Below are positions 33,342 to 42,055 of a DNA stretch of 64,000 nt, piece by piece. The position numbers and the translations under genes are program-made. Below the pieces are notes generated by a model. It made no database searches. It saw only the letters and a program-made list of their open reading frames with translations, and was not told the DNA's origin. Origin of the DNA: LMUY01 sp964242925 (GTDB taxonomy: Bacteria; Pseudomonadota; Alphaproteobacteria; Acetobacterales; Acetobacteraceae); assembly GCA_964242925.1 (NCBI GenBank), contig CAXTBW010000002.1, forward strand, positions 23,712-87,711, written 5' to 3'. Position 1 is the stretch's first letter. The number at the start of each line of letters is the position of its first letter.

Positions 33342-34469
33342 TGCGCTTGCGCGCTCGCCTCGCTGCGTGTGCCGCCGACGCGAGCGGCCAGGGCGGCGGC
33401 CATGAAGTCGTCCAGCGCGCCGTCCAGCACCGCGGCGGGGTTGGTCTTCTCCACCCCCGTGCGCAGATCCTTCACCATCTGGTAAGGCGCCAGCACGTAG
33501 GATCGGATCTGGTGGCCCCAGCCGATATCCGTCTTTGCCGCCTCCGTCGCCGCACTCGCCTCCTCCCGCTTGCGCAGTTCCGCCTCATACAGCCGGGCGC
33601 GCAGCATCTCCATCGCAGTCGCCCGGTTGCGGTGCTGCGAGCGGTCGGTCTGGCATGCGACCACGATCCCGGACGGGATGTGCGTGATGCGGATGGCCGA
33701 CTCCGTCTTGTTGATGTGCTGCCCGCCGGCGCCGGATGCGCGGTAGGTGTCGATCCGCAGGTCGGACGGGTCCACCTCCACCTGAATTGCGTCGTCGATG
33801 ACCGGGTAGACGTAGACCGAGGCGAACGAGGTTTGCCGCCGCGCCGCGCTGTCGAACGGGGATATCCGAACCAGCCGGTGCACGCCGCCCTCGGTCTTCA
33901 GCCAACCGTAGGCGTTGGGTCCCGTGACCTGGAATGTGGCTGACTTGATGCCGGCCTGCTCGCCCTCGCTCTCCTCCAGCATCTGCACCTTGTAGCCGCG
34001 CGCCTCGGCCCAGCGGGTGTACATGCGCGCCAGCATCTCGGCCCAGTCCTGCGCCTCCGTGCCGCCGGCGCCGCTGTTCACCTCGATGAAAGCGTCCCGC
34101 CCGTCCGCCTCGCCGGACAGCAGGCTCTCGATCTCCCGCCGTTTCGCCTCGATCGCAGACCGGCGCAGCGCGGCGATGCCCTCGCTCACCAGACCGTTGT
34201 CGCCGTCGGCCTCGGCAAGTCCGATCAGCTCCAGCGTGTCCGCCACCTCCAGTTCGAGCGCCTGAACCCCCTCCACCTGGCCCGCCAGCAACGTGCGTTC
34301 GCGCATCAGCGCCTGCGCGGCGGTTGCGTCGGTCCAGAGGTCGGGGTCCTCCGCGCGGTGGTTCAGCTCCGCAAGGCGTTCCGTGGCGACATCCCAGTCA
34401 AAGATGCCTCCGGAGCAGGGCGACGGATTGCTTGATCTGTTCGTTGAGAGCGTCGGATTCAGTGGACAT
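33338..34469 (-). CDS. prfB: Peptide chain release factor 2, made through a programmed +1 frameshift
   Basis: RF2 reads UAA and UGA stops. The main frame has the SPF-type anticodon motif (RISPFDSAAR) and the catalytic GGQ loop (SGAGGQHINKTES). It lacks an N-terminus until the short upstream frame is added. That frame starts at ATG 34469 with AAAAGG before it and runs 23 codons to a TGA at 34400-34398. The slip site CTT-TGA-C is preceded by the SD-like CCGGAGG. Shifting +1 at CTT joins it to WDVATERLAEL and gives about 376 residues, the normal length. This is the classical RF2 autoregulatory frameshift: low RF2 lets the ribosome slip. Confidence 0.96.
34397..34416 (-). promoter_or_regulatory. 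prfB programmed +1 frameshift site
   Basis: Read on the minus strand this is GCTCCGGAGGCATCTTTGAC: an SD-like GGAGG three bases before CTT, then the in-frame stop TGA (34400-34398) followed by C, the poor termination context. It matches the known RF2 recoding signal in order and spacing. Confidence 0.95.
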
Positions 34470-34509
34470 GGAAGCCTTTTAGGCTGCCCGCGCGATGAAT
34501 GCGACTACT

Positions 34510-34536
34510 GCGTCCGGCGTTGTGGTCGGCGGACGC
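34510..34536 (-). terminator. Possible hairpin after mrcA
   Basis: A 7-bp perfect stem (GCGTCCG pairing with CGGACGC) just after the mrcA stop on the minus strand, with no T-run. Could attenuate transcription between mrcA and prfB. Confidence 0.3.
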
Positions 34537-34539
34537 GCC

Positions 34540-37071
34540 CTAATACAGCCCGCCGACGCCGCTATCCACACCCGTTCCCGTTCCGCCGGTGCTCGCCGTC
34601 ACGCCGGAGTCGCCGCTGGCTGGCGCGTCGCCGCCGCCGATCGTGGGTCCGCTCTGCCCGGGAACCTGGCCTACCTTGAAGGCATCCGTAACGTTGCCGG
34701 TCCAGGTCGCCATCGTGAGGCCCTCAGGTGCGTGGAACGGCAGGTTGGGCCGGTCCCTCAGCGCCACCGCCATGAAGTCGTGCCAAATCGGCGCGACTAC
34801 CGTGCCGCCCGTCTCGCCGTTGCCCAACGTGGACGGCGTGTCGAACCCCATCCACACCGCGGTCACCAAGTCGGGCGTGAAACCCACGAACCACGCGTCC
34901 ACGAAGTCCTGCGTCGTGCCCGTCTTGCCGGCGATCCCGAGCCGGCCAAGCCCCTTGCCCGCCTCGTAGCCGCTGCCGTGCGCCACCACGCCCTGCATCA
35001 TCGTCACCGTCTGGAACACGCTCTGCGGGTCGGCCAGCTGCTTGCGGTTGTCGGTCAGCCGGGGCGGCTGCCGCTGGTCGCCGCAACCCTCGCAGCTGTA
35101 GCCCGGCGCCCGCCAGATCACGTGGCCGTCGCGGTCCTGCACCGAGTCGATCACCGACGGCACGACCTCCCGCCCGTTCTGATCCAGCGACGCGTACGCG
35201 CCGGCCTGGCGGAGCACCGTCGTGTCCACGGCGCCGAGCGCGTTGGGCAAGAAGCGGCTCATCTGGTCCACCACGTGGAACGCGATCGCGTTGGCCGCCA
35301 CCGCGTCCATGCCGACCTTCTGCGCCAGCCGCACCGTCACCAAATTCAGCGACTTCTCCAGCGCCTGGTGGATCGAGATCGGGCCGGAGAAACCGCCGCC
35401 ATAGTTGCCGGGCCGCCAGACGCCGGCCGATCCCTGATCCAGCTCGAACGGTCCGTCCAGCACCCGCTGGCTCGGCGACAGGCCCGCCTGCATCGCGGCC
35501 AGGTACACCATTGGCTTGAAAGAACTGCCCGGCTGCCGCTGCGCCTGGGTCGCGCGGTTGAACTGGCTGCTCTCGAAGTTCCACCCGCCGGACATGGCCA
35601 GCACGCGCCCGGTGATCGGGTCCACCGTCACCAACGCGCCCTGAACCACAGGCACCTGGCGCAGCATGGCGCGCTCCGGCTTGCCCGGCGCGGCGGCGCT
35701 CGCCTCCAGCATCACCACGTCGCCCACCTGCACCACGTCGGCCATCTTGCGCGGGCTGCCACCGATCGCGCCGTTATGGTTCGGCCGGGCCCAGGCGGTC
35801 TCGGACAGCGGCATGGGCGCCGTGTGGCCGGCGCCGGCGCCGTCGGTCCAGGCCATCCGCGCCTCCGCCCCGGTCACCTCCAACGCCACCCCCAGATGCC
35901 AGTCGGCCAGCATACCCGGCGGCCGCGGCAAGGCGGCGAGCGAGCGAGCCCAGCCGGTGCGGACCGTGGCCGGGTCGAGCCGCGCCACCGGGCCGCGCCA
36001 GCCGCCATGGCTGCGGTCGTACGCCATCATGCCCTTGCGCAGCACCTGGTCGGCCAACGCCTGCAACGTGGGGTCGAAGCTGGTGCGCACCACCAGGCCG
36101 CCCTGGGTGGTCGCATCGGCGCCGAAGCGGTCCACCATCTGGCGGCGCACCTCCTCGCCGAACCATTCCGAGCCGGCGGCGATCTCGGGCCGGTGGAACT
36201 GCCCGGTCACCACGGGCCCCGTCTTGGCGGCGGCGGCTTGGTCGGCGCCGATCACCTTGTCGTCCACCATCCGGTCCAGCACCCAGTCGCGCCGCGTGCG
36301 AGCGGCATCGGGGAAGCGGAACGGGTTGTAGTTGTTCGGCGCCTTGGGCAGCGAGGCGAGGAACGCCGCCTCGGGCAGGGTCAGCTGGTCCAGCGACTTG
36401 TTGAAGTAGGACTGCGCCGCAGCCGCGACCCCGTAGGATTGCAGGCCGAAATAAATCTCGTTCAGATACAGCTCGAGGATGCGCTCCTTCGACAGCGTCG
36501 CCTCGATGCGGATGGCGAGCACCGCTTCCTTCACCTTGCGGTCCAGGCTGCGCTCGTTGCTGCCCAGCAGCATGTTCCGCGCGACCTGCTGCGTGATGGT
36601 GGAGGCGCCGATCGGCCGCCGTCCCTTGCCGAGCTGCACCAGGTCGGTGAATGCGGCGCGCGCGATGGCGCCGGGGTCGACGCCCTTGTGGGTCCAGAAG
36701 TTCTGGTCCTCGGCCGACACGAAGGCCTGTTTCACCATGTCGGGGATGGCGGTGAACGGGATGAAGATCCGGCGTTCCTTGGCCAGCTCGGCAATCAATT
36801 GGTCGTCGCCGGCGTAGATGCGGCTCATCACCGGCGGCTGATAGCGCAGCAGGCCGTCCACCGTCGGCAGCTCGGCCGTGATCCGTTCATACTCGTGATA
36901 GGCGACCGCGCCGCCGATGATGGCGGTCACCGTGGCGAGCGTCAGCCCGAAGCCGGCGATGCGGCCGATCCAGCGCAGGGGGGAACGACGGCGCGCCACG
37001 GTGCGGGCCGGCGTGCGTCTCGGCGTCGGATCCTCTGGCAGCATGCGCTCGCGCGGCGTGGTGTCATTCAT
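34540..37071 (-). CDS. mrcA: Penicillin-binding protein 1A, bifunctional
   Basis: An 843-residue class A PBP that polymerises and cross-links peptidoglycan. A cytoplasmic tail and one membrane helix (about 38-58) precede the GT51 domain: SAEDQNFWTHKGVDPGA with the catalytic Glu, ASTITQQVARNMLLG, and LYLNEIYFGLQSYGVAAAA. An OB-like insert follows. The transpeptidase has QPGSSFKPMVY (Ser-x-x-Lys), KSLNLVTVR (SxN) and AGKTGTTQD (KTG). The tail is Gly/Thr-rich. A cysteine pair (CEGC) lies in a loop. The nearest GGAGG is 14 bases before the ATG. The neighbouring amidase gene also acts on peptidoglycan. Confidence 0.95.
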   Translation of the reverse strand: MNDTTPRERMLPEDPTPRRTPARTVARRRSPLRWIGRIAGFGLTLATVTAIIGGAVAYHEYERITAELPTVDGLLRYQPPVMSRIYAGDDQLIAELAKERRIFIPFTAIPDMVKQAFVSAEDQNFWTHKGVDPGAIARAAFTDLVQLGKGRRPIGASTITQQVARNMLLGSNERSLDRKVKEAVLAIRIEATLSKERILELYLNEIYFGLQSYGVAAAAQSYFNKSLDQLTLPEAAFLASLPKAPNNYNPFRFPDAARTRRDWVLDRMVDDKVIGADQAAAAKTGPVVTGQFHRPEIAAGSEWFGEEVRRQMVDRFGADATTQGGLVVRTSFDPTLQALADQVLRKGMMAYDRSHGGWRGPVARLDPATVRTGWARSLAALPRPPGMLADWHLGVALEVTGAEARMAWTDGAGAGHTAPMPLSETAWARPNHNGAIGGSPRKMADVVQVGDVVMLEASAAAPGKPERAMLRQVPVVQGALVTVDPITGRVLAMSGGWNFESSQFNRATQAQRQPGSSFKPMVYLAAMQAGLSPSQRVLDGPFELDQGSAGVWRPGNYGGGFSGPISIHQALEKSLNLVTVRLAQKVGMDAVAANAIAFHVVDQMSRFLPNALGAVDTTVLRQAGAYASLDQNGREVVPSVIDSVQDRDGHVIWRAPGYSCEGCGDQRQPPRLTDNRKQLADPQSVFQTVTMMQGVVAHGSGYEAGKGLGRLGIAGKTGTTQDFVDAWFVGFTPDLVTAVWMGFDTPSTLGNGETGGTVVAPIWHDFMAVALRDRPNLPFHAPEGLTMATWTGNVTDAFKVGQVPGQSGPTIGGGDAPASGDSGVTASTGGTGTGVDSGVGGLY

Positions 37072-37113
37072 GTTCGGCAGCCCATCCTCCGGGTAGCGCC
37101 CGTCTTTGCGCGC

Positions 37114-37977
37114 CTATCCTGCCACGCGGATCGCCGGTCCAGCGAAAAAGCTGTCGACGGCGCGTTTCATCGCCGTTGCGACCCTGGCCCGGTGCTCCGC
37201 CTTGCGCAACGCAGCTTCATCCTGAGGGTTCGACATGAACCCCATCTCAACAAGAATGGACGGGATGTCGGCCGCCTTGAGCACGACGAAGGCTGCGTGC
37301 CTGGCGGGGTTCTGCAACATCGGCAGGTCGCGGTCCAGGGCGCCGACCATGGTGCGCTGCAGCCGGGCGGAGCCGGAGCGGGTTTCCTGACGCACCAGGC
37401 TGGCGAGGATGCGCGCGACCTCCGGCGGCTGGTCGCGGAAAGCGGGGCCGGCGAACCGGTCGGAATCGTTCTCGCGCCGCGCCAGCGCAGCGCTCTGGCT
37501 GTCGGACGCGGTTTCCGACAGCGTGTAGATGCTGGCGCCGCGCACCGTGTGGTCCGAAACGGCGTCGGCGTGCATCGACACGAACAGCGCCGCGCCGCGC
37601 CGTTGCGCCCAGCCGACTCGATCCTCCAGCGGGATGAACACGTCGCGCCCGCGGGTGAGCGCCACGCGGACTCGGCGGTCGGCCTGCAGCTGGCGCATCA
37701 GTTCGGTGGCGGCGGCAAAGGCGACGTGCTTCTCGTACGTGCCTGAGACCCCGATGGCGCCCGGGTCCTTGCCGCCATGCCCCGGGTCTAGCACCACGAG
37801 GGGCAGGTCAGGCTCGGCGTCGGCATGGCTTGGCTTAGCATGGCCCAGCTTCGCATGGCCCAGCTTCGCATGGCCCGGCTCTGCATGGTCGGGCCGTGCG
37901 GCCCGCGCCATACCGCCCAGCAGCGCCATGGCGCCGCCGCCTAGCAGTGACCGCCGCACTATCGTTCGATCAGGCAT
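37114..37977 (-). CDS. N-acetylmuramoyl-L-alanine amidase with His-rich N-terminal repeat
   Basis: A 287-residue Amidase_3 zinc enzyme that removes peptide stems from muramic acid in the periplasm. The metal ligands are visible in LDPGHGGKDPGA, the Glu in TYEKHVAFA and the His in FVSMHADAV; the catalytic Glu is in ILVEMGFMSN. IVRRSLLGGGAMALLGGMARA looks like a Tat signal, as in E. coli AmiA and AmiC. Between signal and enzyme lies a repeated Gly-His-Ala-Lys stretch (about 30-55) instead of an AMIN domain. It precedes mrcA on the same strand, so both may be coexpressed for wall turnover. Confidence 0.9.
   Translation of the reverse strand: MPDRTIVRRSLLGGGAMALLGGMARAARPDHAEPGHAKLGHAKLGHAKPSHADAEPDLPLVVLDPGHGGKDPGAIGVSGTYEKHVAFAAATELMRQLQADRRVRVALTRGRDVFIPLEDRVGWAQRRGAALFVSMHADAVSDHTVRGASIYTLSETASDSQSAALARRENDSDRFAGPAFRDQPPEVARILASLVRQETRSGSARLQRTMVGALDRDLPMLQNPARHAAFVVLKAADIPSILVEMGFMSNPQDEAALRKAEHRARVATAMKRAVDSFFAGPAIRVAG
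37824..37898. repeat. 15-bp tandem repeat in amidase gene
   Basis: Five units starting CATGGC or CATGGT at 37824, 37839, 37854, 37869 and 37884; units 2 and 3 are identical. On the coding strand they encode HA-x-x-G blocks (GHAKLGHAK). Confidence 0.9.
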
Positions 37978-38687
37978 GGTCGCCTTCTAACACGTTGGGA
38001 ACGTTTGCTGACTATGCAGCTGGATTATGGCGGCAGCGTGTTGCAAAGCCGCAACTGGTTCGCCCGACTGCGCCCCAGAACCGTCATGCCGGGGCTTGAC
38101 CCTGGCATCCACGGGGCGCGGCTGGCGACGTCGCGCGGGGTTGGCGTTGTCGGAGCGCAACGCTGGACGGGTCAACGCGGTCGGAACGCCGTGGAGACCG
38201 GGGTCAAGCCCTGCCATGACGAGTGCAGGGGCTGCCGCGGCGGCGGCGGACAGCGCGGGCTTGCGGGGTGGGCCGCTTTGCGCCATGGTTCAAACCGCTG
38301 CGGCGGTGCTGCCTCCGTGGGGATCACCTTGCCAGCGATGGCGCCGGGACCCCACGCCGGGGGCGGCGTTGCCACCCAGATCGCGCATTTGCGCGTTGGG
38401 GCCGGCATTCGGGACTGCTGTCGCGAATGCCCGGCCGGCGCCCGAGCCGACCCCGGTTTCGCAGCCTTTGCTCGCGAGACCCATCACCAGGACCATCCAA
38501 GGCCGAATGAGCCCCGTGTTTGCCGCCAATCGTTCTCCTCGTCCGTCTGCGTCGTGCGGCGGTAATGGACGATCCGACGGCGGCGTCGCTCCACGGCTCG
38601 CCTGGTCCTCCTCCCTTCGCGCATCAAGCCGCCGCCGCCCTGCGACATCTGCACCGGGCTGGCGCGAGCACCGGAGTTCCCCATTCA
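37978..38687. other. Long intergenic region upstream of rne
   Basis: About 710 bp between divergent amidase and RNase E genes. It contains the family-B repeat (38082-38222). The remainder has open frames on both strands, but none has a convincing start, motif or homology I can recognise. A long rne leader would fit the known autoregulation of RNase E through its 5-prime UTR, but no specific structure is claimed. Confidence 0.5.
38082..38222. repeat. Palindromic repeat, family B, copy 1
   Basis: Starts CGTCATGCCGGGGCTTGACC with GGCATCCACGG, and ends CCGTGGAGACCGGGGTCAAG with CCCTGCCATGACG, so the ends are inverted repeats with about 80 bp between. Located upstream of rne. Confidence 0.8.
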
Positions 38688-41600
38688 ATGACCAAGCGTA
38701 TGCTGATCGACTCGACTCACGCGGAAGAAACCCGCGTGGTGGTGCTGGACGGTAACCGGCTCGAAGACTTCGACGTCGAGACCGCCGCCAAGGCCCAGCT
38801 AAAAGGCAACATCTACCTCGCCAAGGTTGTCCGGGTCGAGCCGAGCCTCCAGGCCGCCTTCGTAGAGTACGGCGGTGGTCGCCACGGCTTCCTCGCATTC
38901 GGCGAAATCCACCCCGACTATTATCAAATCCCCGTCGCCGACCGGCAGCGCCTGCTGGAGATGCAGGAGGCCGAGGCCCGCGCCGAGGAGGCCGCCGAGG
39001 ACGCCGCCGCCGAAGCCGCCGAGGCTGCCGGCGAGGCCGCGCCGGATGCCGGGTCCGAGCCCGACCTTGCGTCTAGCGGCTTCGACAGCGATCCGCCGTT
39101 GCCGATGGAGGAGACGCCCGAGGCGCCTGCGCAGGCCGCCGCCTTCGTCGAGGACGCACTGGTGGCGCTCGACGATGCCGACGGCCTGCCGCCTGCCGCA
39201 CATTCGCCCGTCGAGGTGTTGCCGCCCGATCCGCTGCCCGAAACGCTGGAAGGCGCCCCGGTCTCGGCGGCATTCGACGAGGCCGTCGTCCAGGCCGAGC
39301 CAAACCATGCGGCAGCGACGCATGACGAAGCTCCGGACGACGAAGCGCCGCAGAATGAAATGACGGGCCATTCCGACCAGGATGGCCATGCGCATGAGAG
39401 CGAAGCGGAGCACGCGTCTGAGGCGGACAGTGTGGAGTCGGTCGGCGAGGAGCGCGAAAGCCAGGAGACGGACGGCGACGAGCCAGAGAGGGATGACGAC
39501 TCCGACCCCGACGGCGCCCGCGAGCGGACCACCGAAGAAGCAGGCGACGCTGCCGGGACCGAGCGGCGGCCGTCCCGCCCGCCGGCGCGCTTCATGCGGT
39601 CGTACAAGATCCAGGAGGTGATCCGCCGCCGCCAGATCCTGCTCATCCAGGTCGTCAAGGAGGAGCGCGGCACCAAGGGCGCGGCGCTCACCACGTTCAT
39701 CTCGCTCGCCGGCCGCTTCAGCGTGCTGATGCCCAACTCGCCCCGGGGCGGCGGCATCTCGCGCAAGATCACCTCCGCGGCCGACCGCCGCCGACTCAAG
39801 GAAGTCACCACCGAACTGCAGATACCGCGCGGTATGGGCCTGATCGTGCGCACCGCCGGCGCCGCGCGGCCGAAGGCGGAGATCAAGCGCGACTGCGAGT
39901 ACTTGCTGGAACTGTGGGACAGCATCCGCGAGACCACCATGGCCTCCATCGCCCCGGCGCTGATCCACGAGGAAGCCAACCTCATAAAGCGCGCGATCCG
40001 CGACAACTACTCCCGCGACGTGGAGGAGGTGCTGGTCGACGGCGAGGCGGGCTGGCGCGCGGCGCGCGACTTCATGCGCATGCTGATGCCCGCCCACGCC
40101 CGCAAGGTCATCCTGTGGAACGAGCCGCAACCGCTGTTCGCCCGCCAGGGGGTGGAGGCGCAGCTGGACGGCATGCTGCAACCGACGGTGCAGCTGAAGT
40201 CCGGCGGCTACCTGGTGATCAACCAAACCGAGGCGCTGGTCGCCATCGACGTGAACTCCGGCCGCTCCACGCGGGAGCGGGGGATCGAGGAGACGGCGCT
40301 CAAGACCAACCTCGAGGCGGCCGACGAGGTGGCGCGCCAGCTGCGGCTGCGCGACCTGGCCGGGCTCATCGTGGTCGACTTTATCGACATGGAGAGCCGG
40401 CGCAACAACGCGCTGGTCGAGAAGCGGATGAAGGACGCGCTGCGCGACGACCGCGCGCGCATCCAGTTGGGGTCGATCAGCCATTTCGGCCTGATGGAGA
40501 TGAGCCGGCAGCGTCTGCGCCCGTCGCTGACGGAGACGAGCTTCACGACGTGCCCGCATTGCGCCGGGTCGGGCCTGGTGCGCACGACCGAGACGGCCGC
40601 GCTGGCCGTGCTGCGCGCGGTGGAGGAGGAGGGCGCCAAGCGCCGCGCCGCCGCCATTGTGGTGCACGTCGCGGGCGCCGTCGCGCTGTACGTGCTGAAC
40701 AACAAGCGCACCCGGTTGGCCGAGATCGAGGCGCGCTACGGAATGAGCGTCTCGTTCGCCGCCGACGAGAGCCTTTTGCCGCCGCAGACCCGCATCGAGC
40801 GCACCCGCGCGCAGACCGGCGACGCGCTGCCGGGGCCGTCCGCGATGCCGATCGCGGCGCCCACGCCTGCGGAGGACGACTCCGCCGTGGAGGCGGCGGA
40901 CGAGGACGACGCCGAGGAGGATGCCGAGGACGCGGCCGAGGATGGGACCGTGAGCGAGCGCGGCCAGGAGCTGGACGCCGCGTCCCCCGCCGGCGAGACG
41001 GCCGAGGAGCGCGGCCGCAAGCGCCGTCGCCGTCGCCGTGGCGGACGGCGCGAGGAGGGCGCCGCACCGGCGCCGAACGAGGACCCGGCCGCCGCCGAGC
41101 AGCCCGAGCTGCCGATGGCGGCGCAGGCTGTGGATACGGACGCGGCGGACGAGGCCGCGCCGAGCGAGGCTGCGCCGGACGCGACGGCCGAGGCAGTCGA
41201 GGACGATGGCAAGGGCCGCCGCCGTGGTCGCCGCGGGGGACGCCGCCGTCGCCGTGAGCCCGGCGAAGGCGAAACCGCGCAGGCCGGCGAGGCCGCTGCG
41301 GACATGAATACAGCCGATGAGCCGGCTTCCTTCGACGCAGCTGCCCGCCCCGTCTATACCGGCCCAACCCCGGCGGACCCGTTCGGGGGGCAGCCGTTCG
41401 ACATCTACGCCATCATGGACGAGCCCGACCCAGCGCCCCGCGCTCCCGCGCCGACGCTTGCCGCACCTGAGCCGGCACGTCCGGAAATGGAGGCGGCCGC
41501 GGCCGAGGCGACGGCGCCCGCGATGGCGACGGAGCCTCCGCCCGTCGAGGCGCCGCCCGAAGCGCCGCCGGTCGAGCTGGCGCCGCCCGTAGCGGAACCC

Positions 41601-41846
41601 GCCCTACCGCTTCCTGAGCCGACACAGCACGTCGAGCCGGCGCCTGTTGAAGCGCTCGCGCCCGTCGCGCCGGCCCTGGTCGAGGAGGAGCCACCCTTGC
41701 TTAACGGCCATGCGCCGCCCGAGCATGCCCCGGAGCCTGAGCCGACCGCTACGGAGCCGGTGAGCGCCCCCGTGCCGCCGCCGGTCCTGATCGGCGAGGG
41801 GGAGGCGGCCGCTACGGAGAAGAAGCGCGGCTGGTGGCGCCGGTAG
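38688..41846 (+). CDS. rne: Ribonuclease E (RNase E/G family) with large acidic insert
   Basis: A 1052-residue endoribonuclease, core of the RNA degradosome. MTKRMLIDSTHAEETRVVVL starts the protein; the S1 domain (about 35-85) is interrupted by an approximately 215-residue Asp/Glu/Ala-rich insert before resuming at FMRSYKIQEVIRRRQILLIQ. The catalytic magnesium-binding aspartates are D521 (VAIDVNSG) and D564 (VVDFIDME), the same spacing as E. coli D303/D346. The zinc-link CPHC is C622/C625. The C-terminal 400 residues are acidic/basic and Pro-Ala rich, with Arg patches (RKRRRRRRGG, RRRGRRGGRRRR) that should bind RNA. A GGAG lies 12 bases before the ATG. Confidence 0.95.
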   Translation: MTKRMLIDSTHAEETRVVVLDGNRLEDFDVETAAKAQLKGNIYLAKVVRVEPSLQAAFVEYGGGRHGFLAFGEIHPDYYQIPVADRQRLLEMQEAEARAEEAAEDAAAEAAEAAGEAAPDAGSEPDLASSGFDSDPPLPMEETPEAPAQAAAFVEDALVALDDADGLPPAAHSPVEVLPPDPLPETLEGAPVSAAFDEAVVQAEPNHAAATHDEAPDDEAPQNEMTGHSDQDGHAHESEAEHASEADSVESVGEERESQETDGDEPERDDDSDPDGARERTTEEAGDAAGTERRPSRPPARFMRSYKIQEVIRRRQILLIQVVKEERGTKGAALTTFISLAGRFSVLMPNSPRGGGISRKITSAADRRRLKEVTTELQIPRGMGLIVRTAGAARPKAEIKRDCEYLLELWDSIRETTMASIAPALIHEEANLIKRAIRDNYSRDVEEVLVDGEAGWRAARDFMRMLMPAHARKVILWNEPQPLFARQGVEAQLDGMLQPTVQLKSGGYLVINQTEALVAIDVNSGRSTRERGIEETALKTNLEAADEVARQLRLRDLAGLIVVDFIDMESRRNNALVEKRMKDALRDDRARIQLGSISHFGLMEMSRQRLRPSLTETSFTTCPHCAGSGLVRTTETAALAVLRAVEEEGAKRRAAAIVVHVAGAVALYVLNNKRTRLAEIEARYGMSVSFAADESLLPPQTRIERTRAQTGDALPGPSAMPIAAPTPAEDDSAVEAADEDDAEEDAEDAAEDGTVSERGQELDAASPAGETAEERGRKRRRRRRGGRREEGAAPAPNEDPAAAEQPELPMAAQAVDTDAADEAAPSEAAPDATAEAVEDDGKGRRRGRRGGRRRRREPGEGETAQAGEAAADMNTADEPASFDAAARPVYTGPTPADPFGGQPFDIYAIMDEPDPAPRAPAPTLAAPEPARPEMEAAAAEATAPAMATEPPPVEAPPEAPPVELAPPVAEPALPLPEPTQHVEPAPVEALAPVAPALVEEEPPLLNGHAPPEHAPEPEPTATEPVSAPVPPPVLIGEGEAAATEKKRGWWRR

Positions 41847-41931
41847 CGCGTTGCCGGATGGGATAGCGGCATGCCACGGTCTGACCCACGACTGTCCGGT
41901 CCGTTCGTCTCGGTAATTCACGGCCGCTAAT

Positions 41932-42040
41932 CGTCACGCTCGGGCTTGACCCGGGCGCCCACGCCGTTCCTGCGAAAAGGTGGTTAAGGGATCGCCGCTA
42001 TAGCGTCGCGTGGGTGGCCGGATCAAGTCCGGCCATGACG
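41932..42040. repeat. Palindromic repeat, family B, copy 2
   Basis: Starts CGTCACGCTCGGGCTTGACC and ends GATCAAGTCCGGCCATGACG, again inverted ends. It lies between convergent rne and chloride channel genes, where it could serve as a bidirectional terminator. Confidence 0.8.
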
Positions 42041-42055
42041 AACTCGTAGTGGAAG

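Noticed and set aside
34495..37746. Frame of more than 1000 codons on the plus strand opposite mrcA
   Set aside because: Shadow of mrcA and the amidase gene; His/Arg/Gln-rich, no motifs, no ribosome-binding site.
38005..38687. Frames of 180-240 codons in the rne leader region
   Set aside because: They read through a palindromic repeat and show no motif or start signal.
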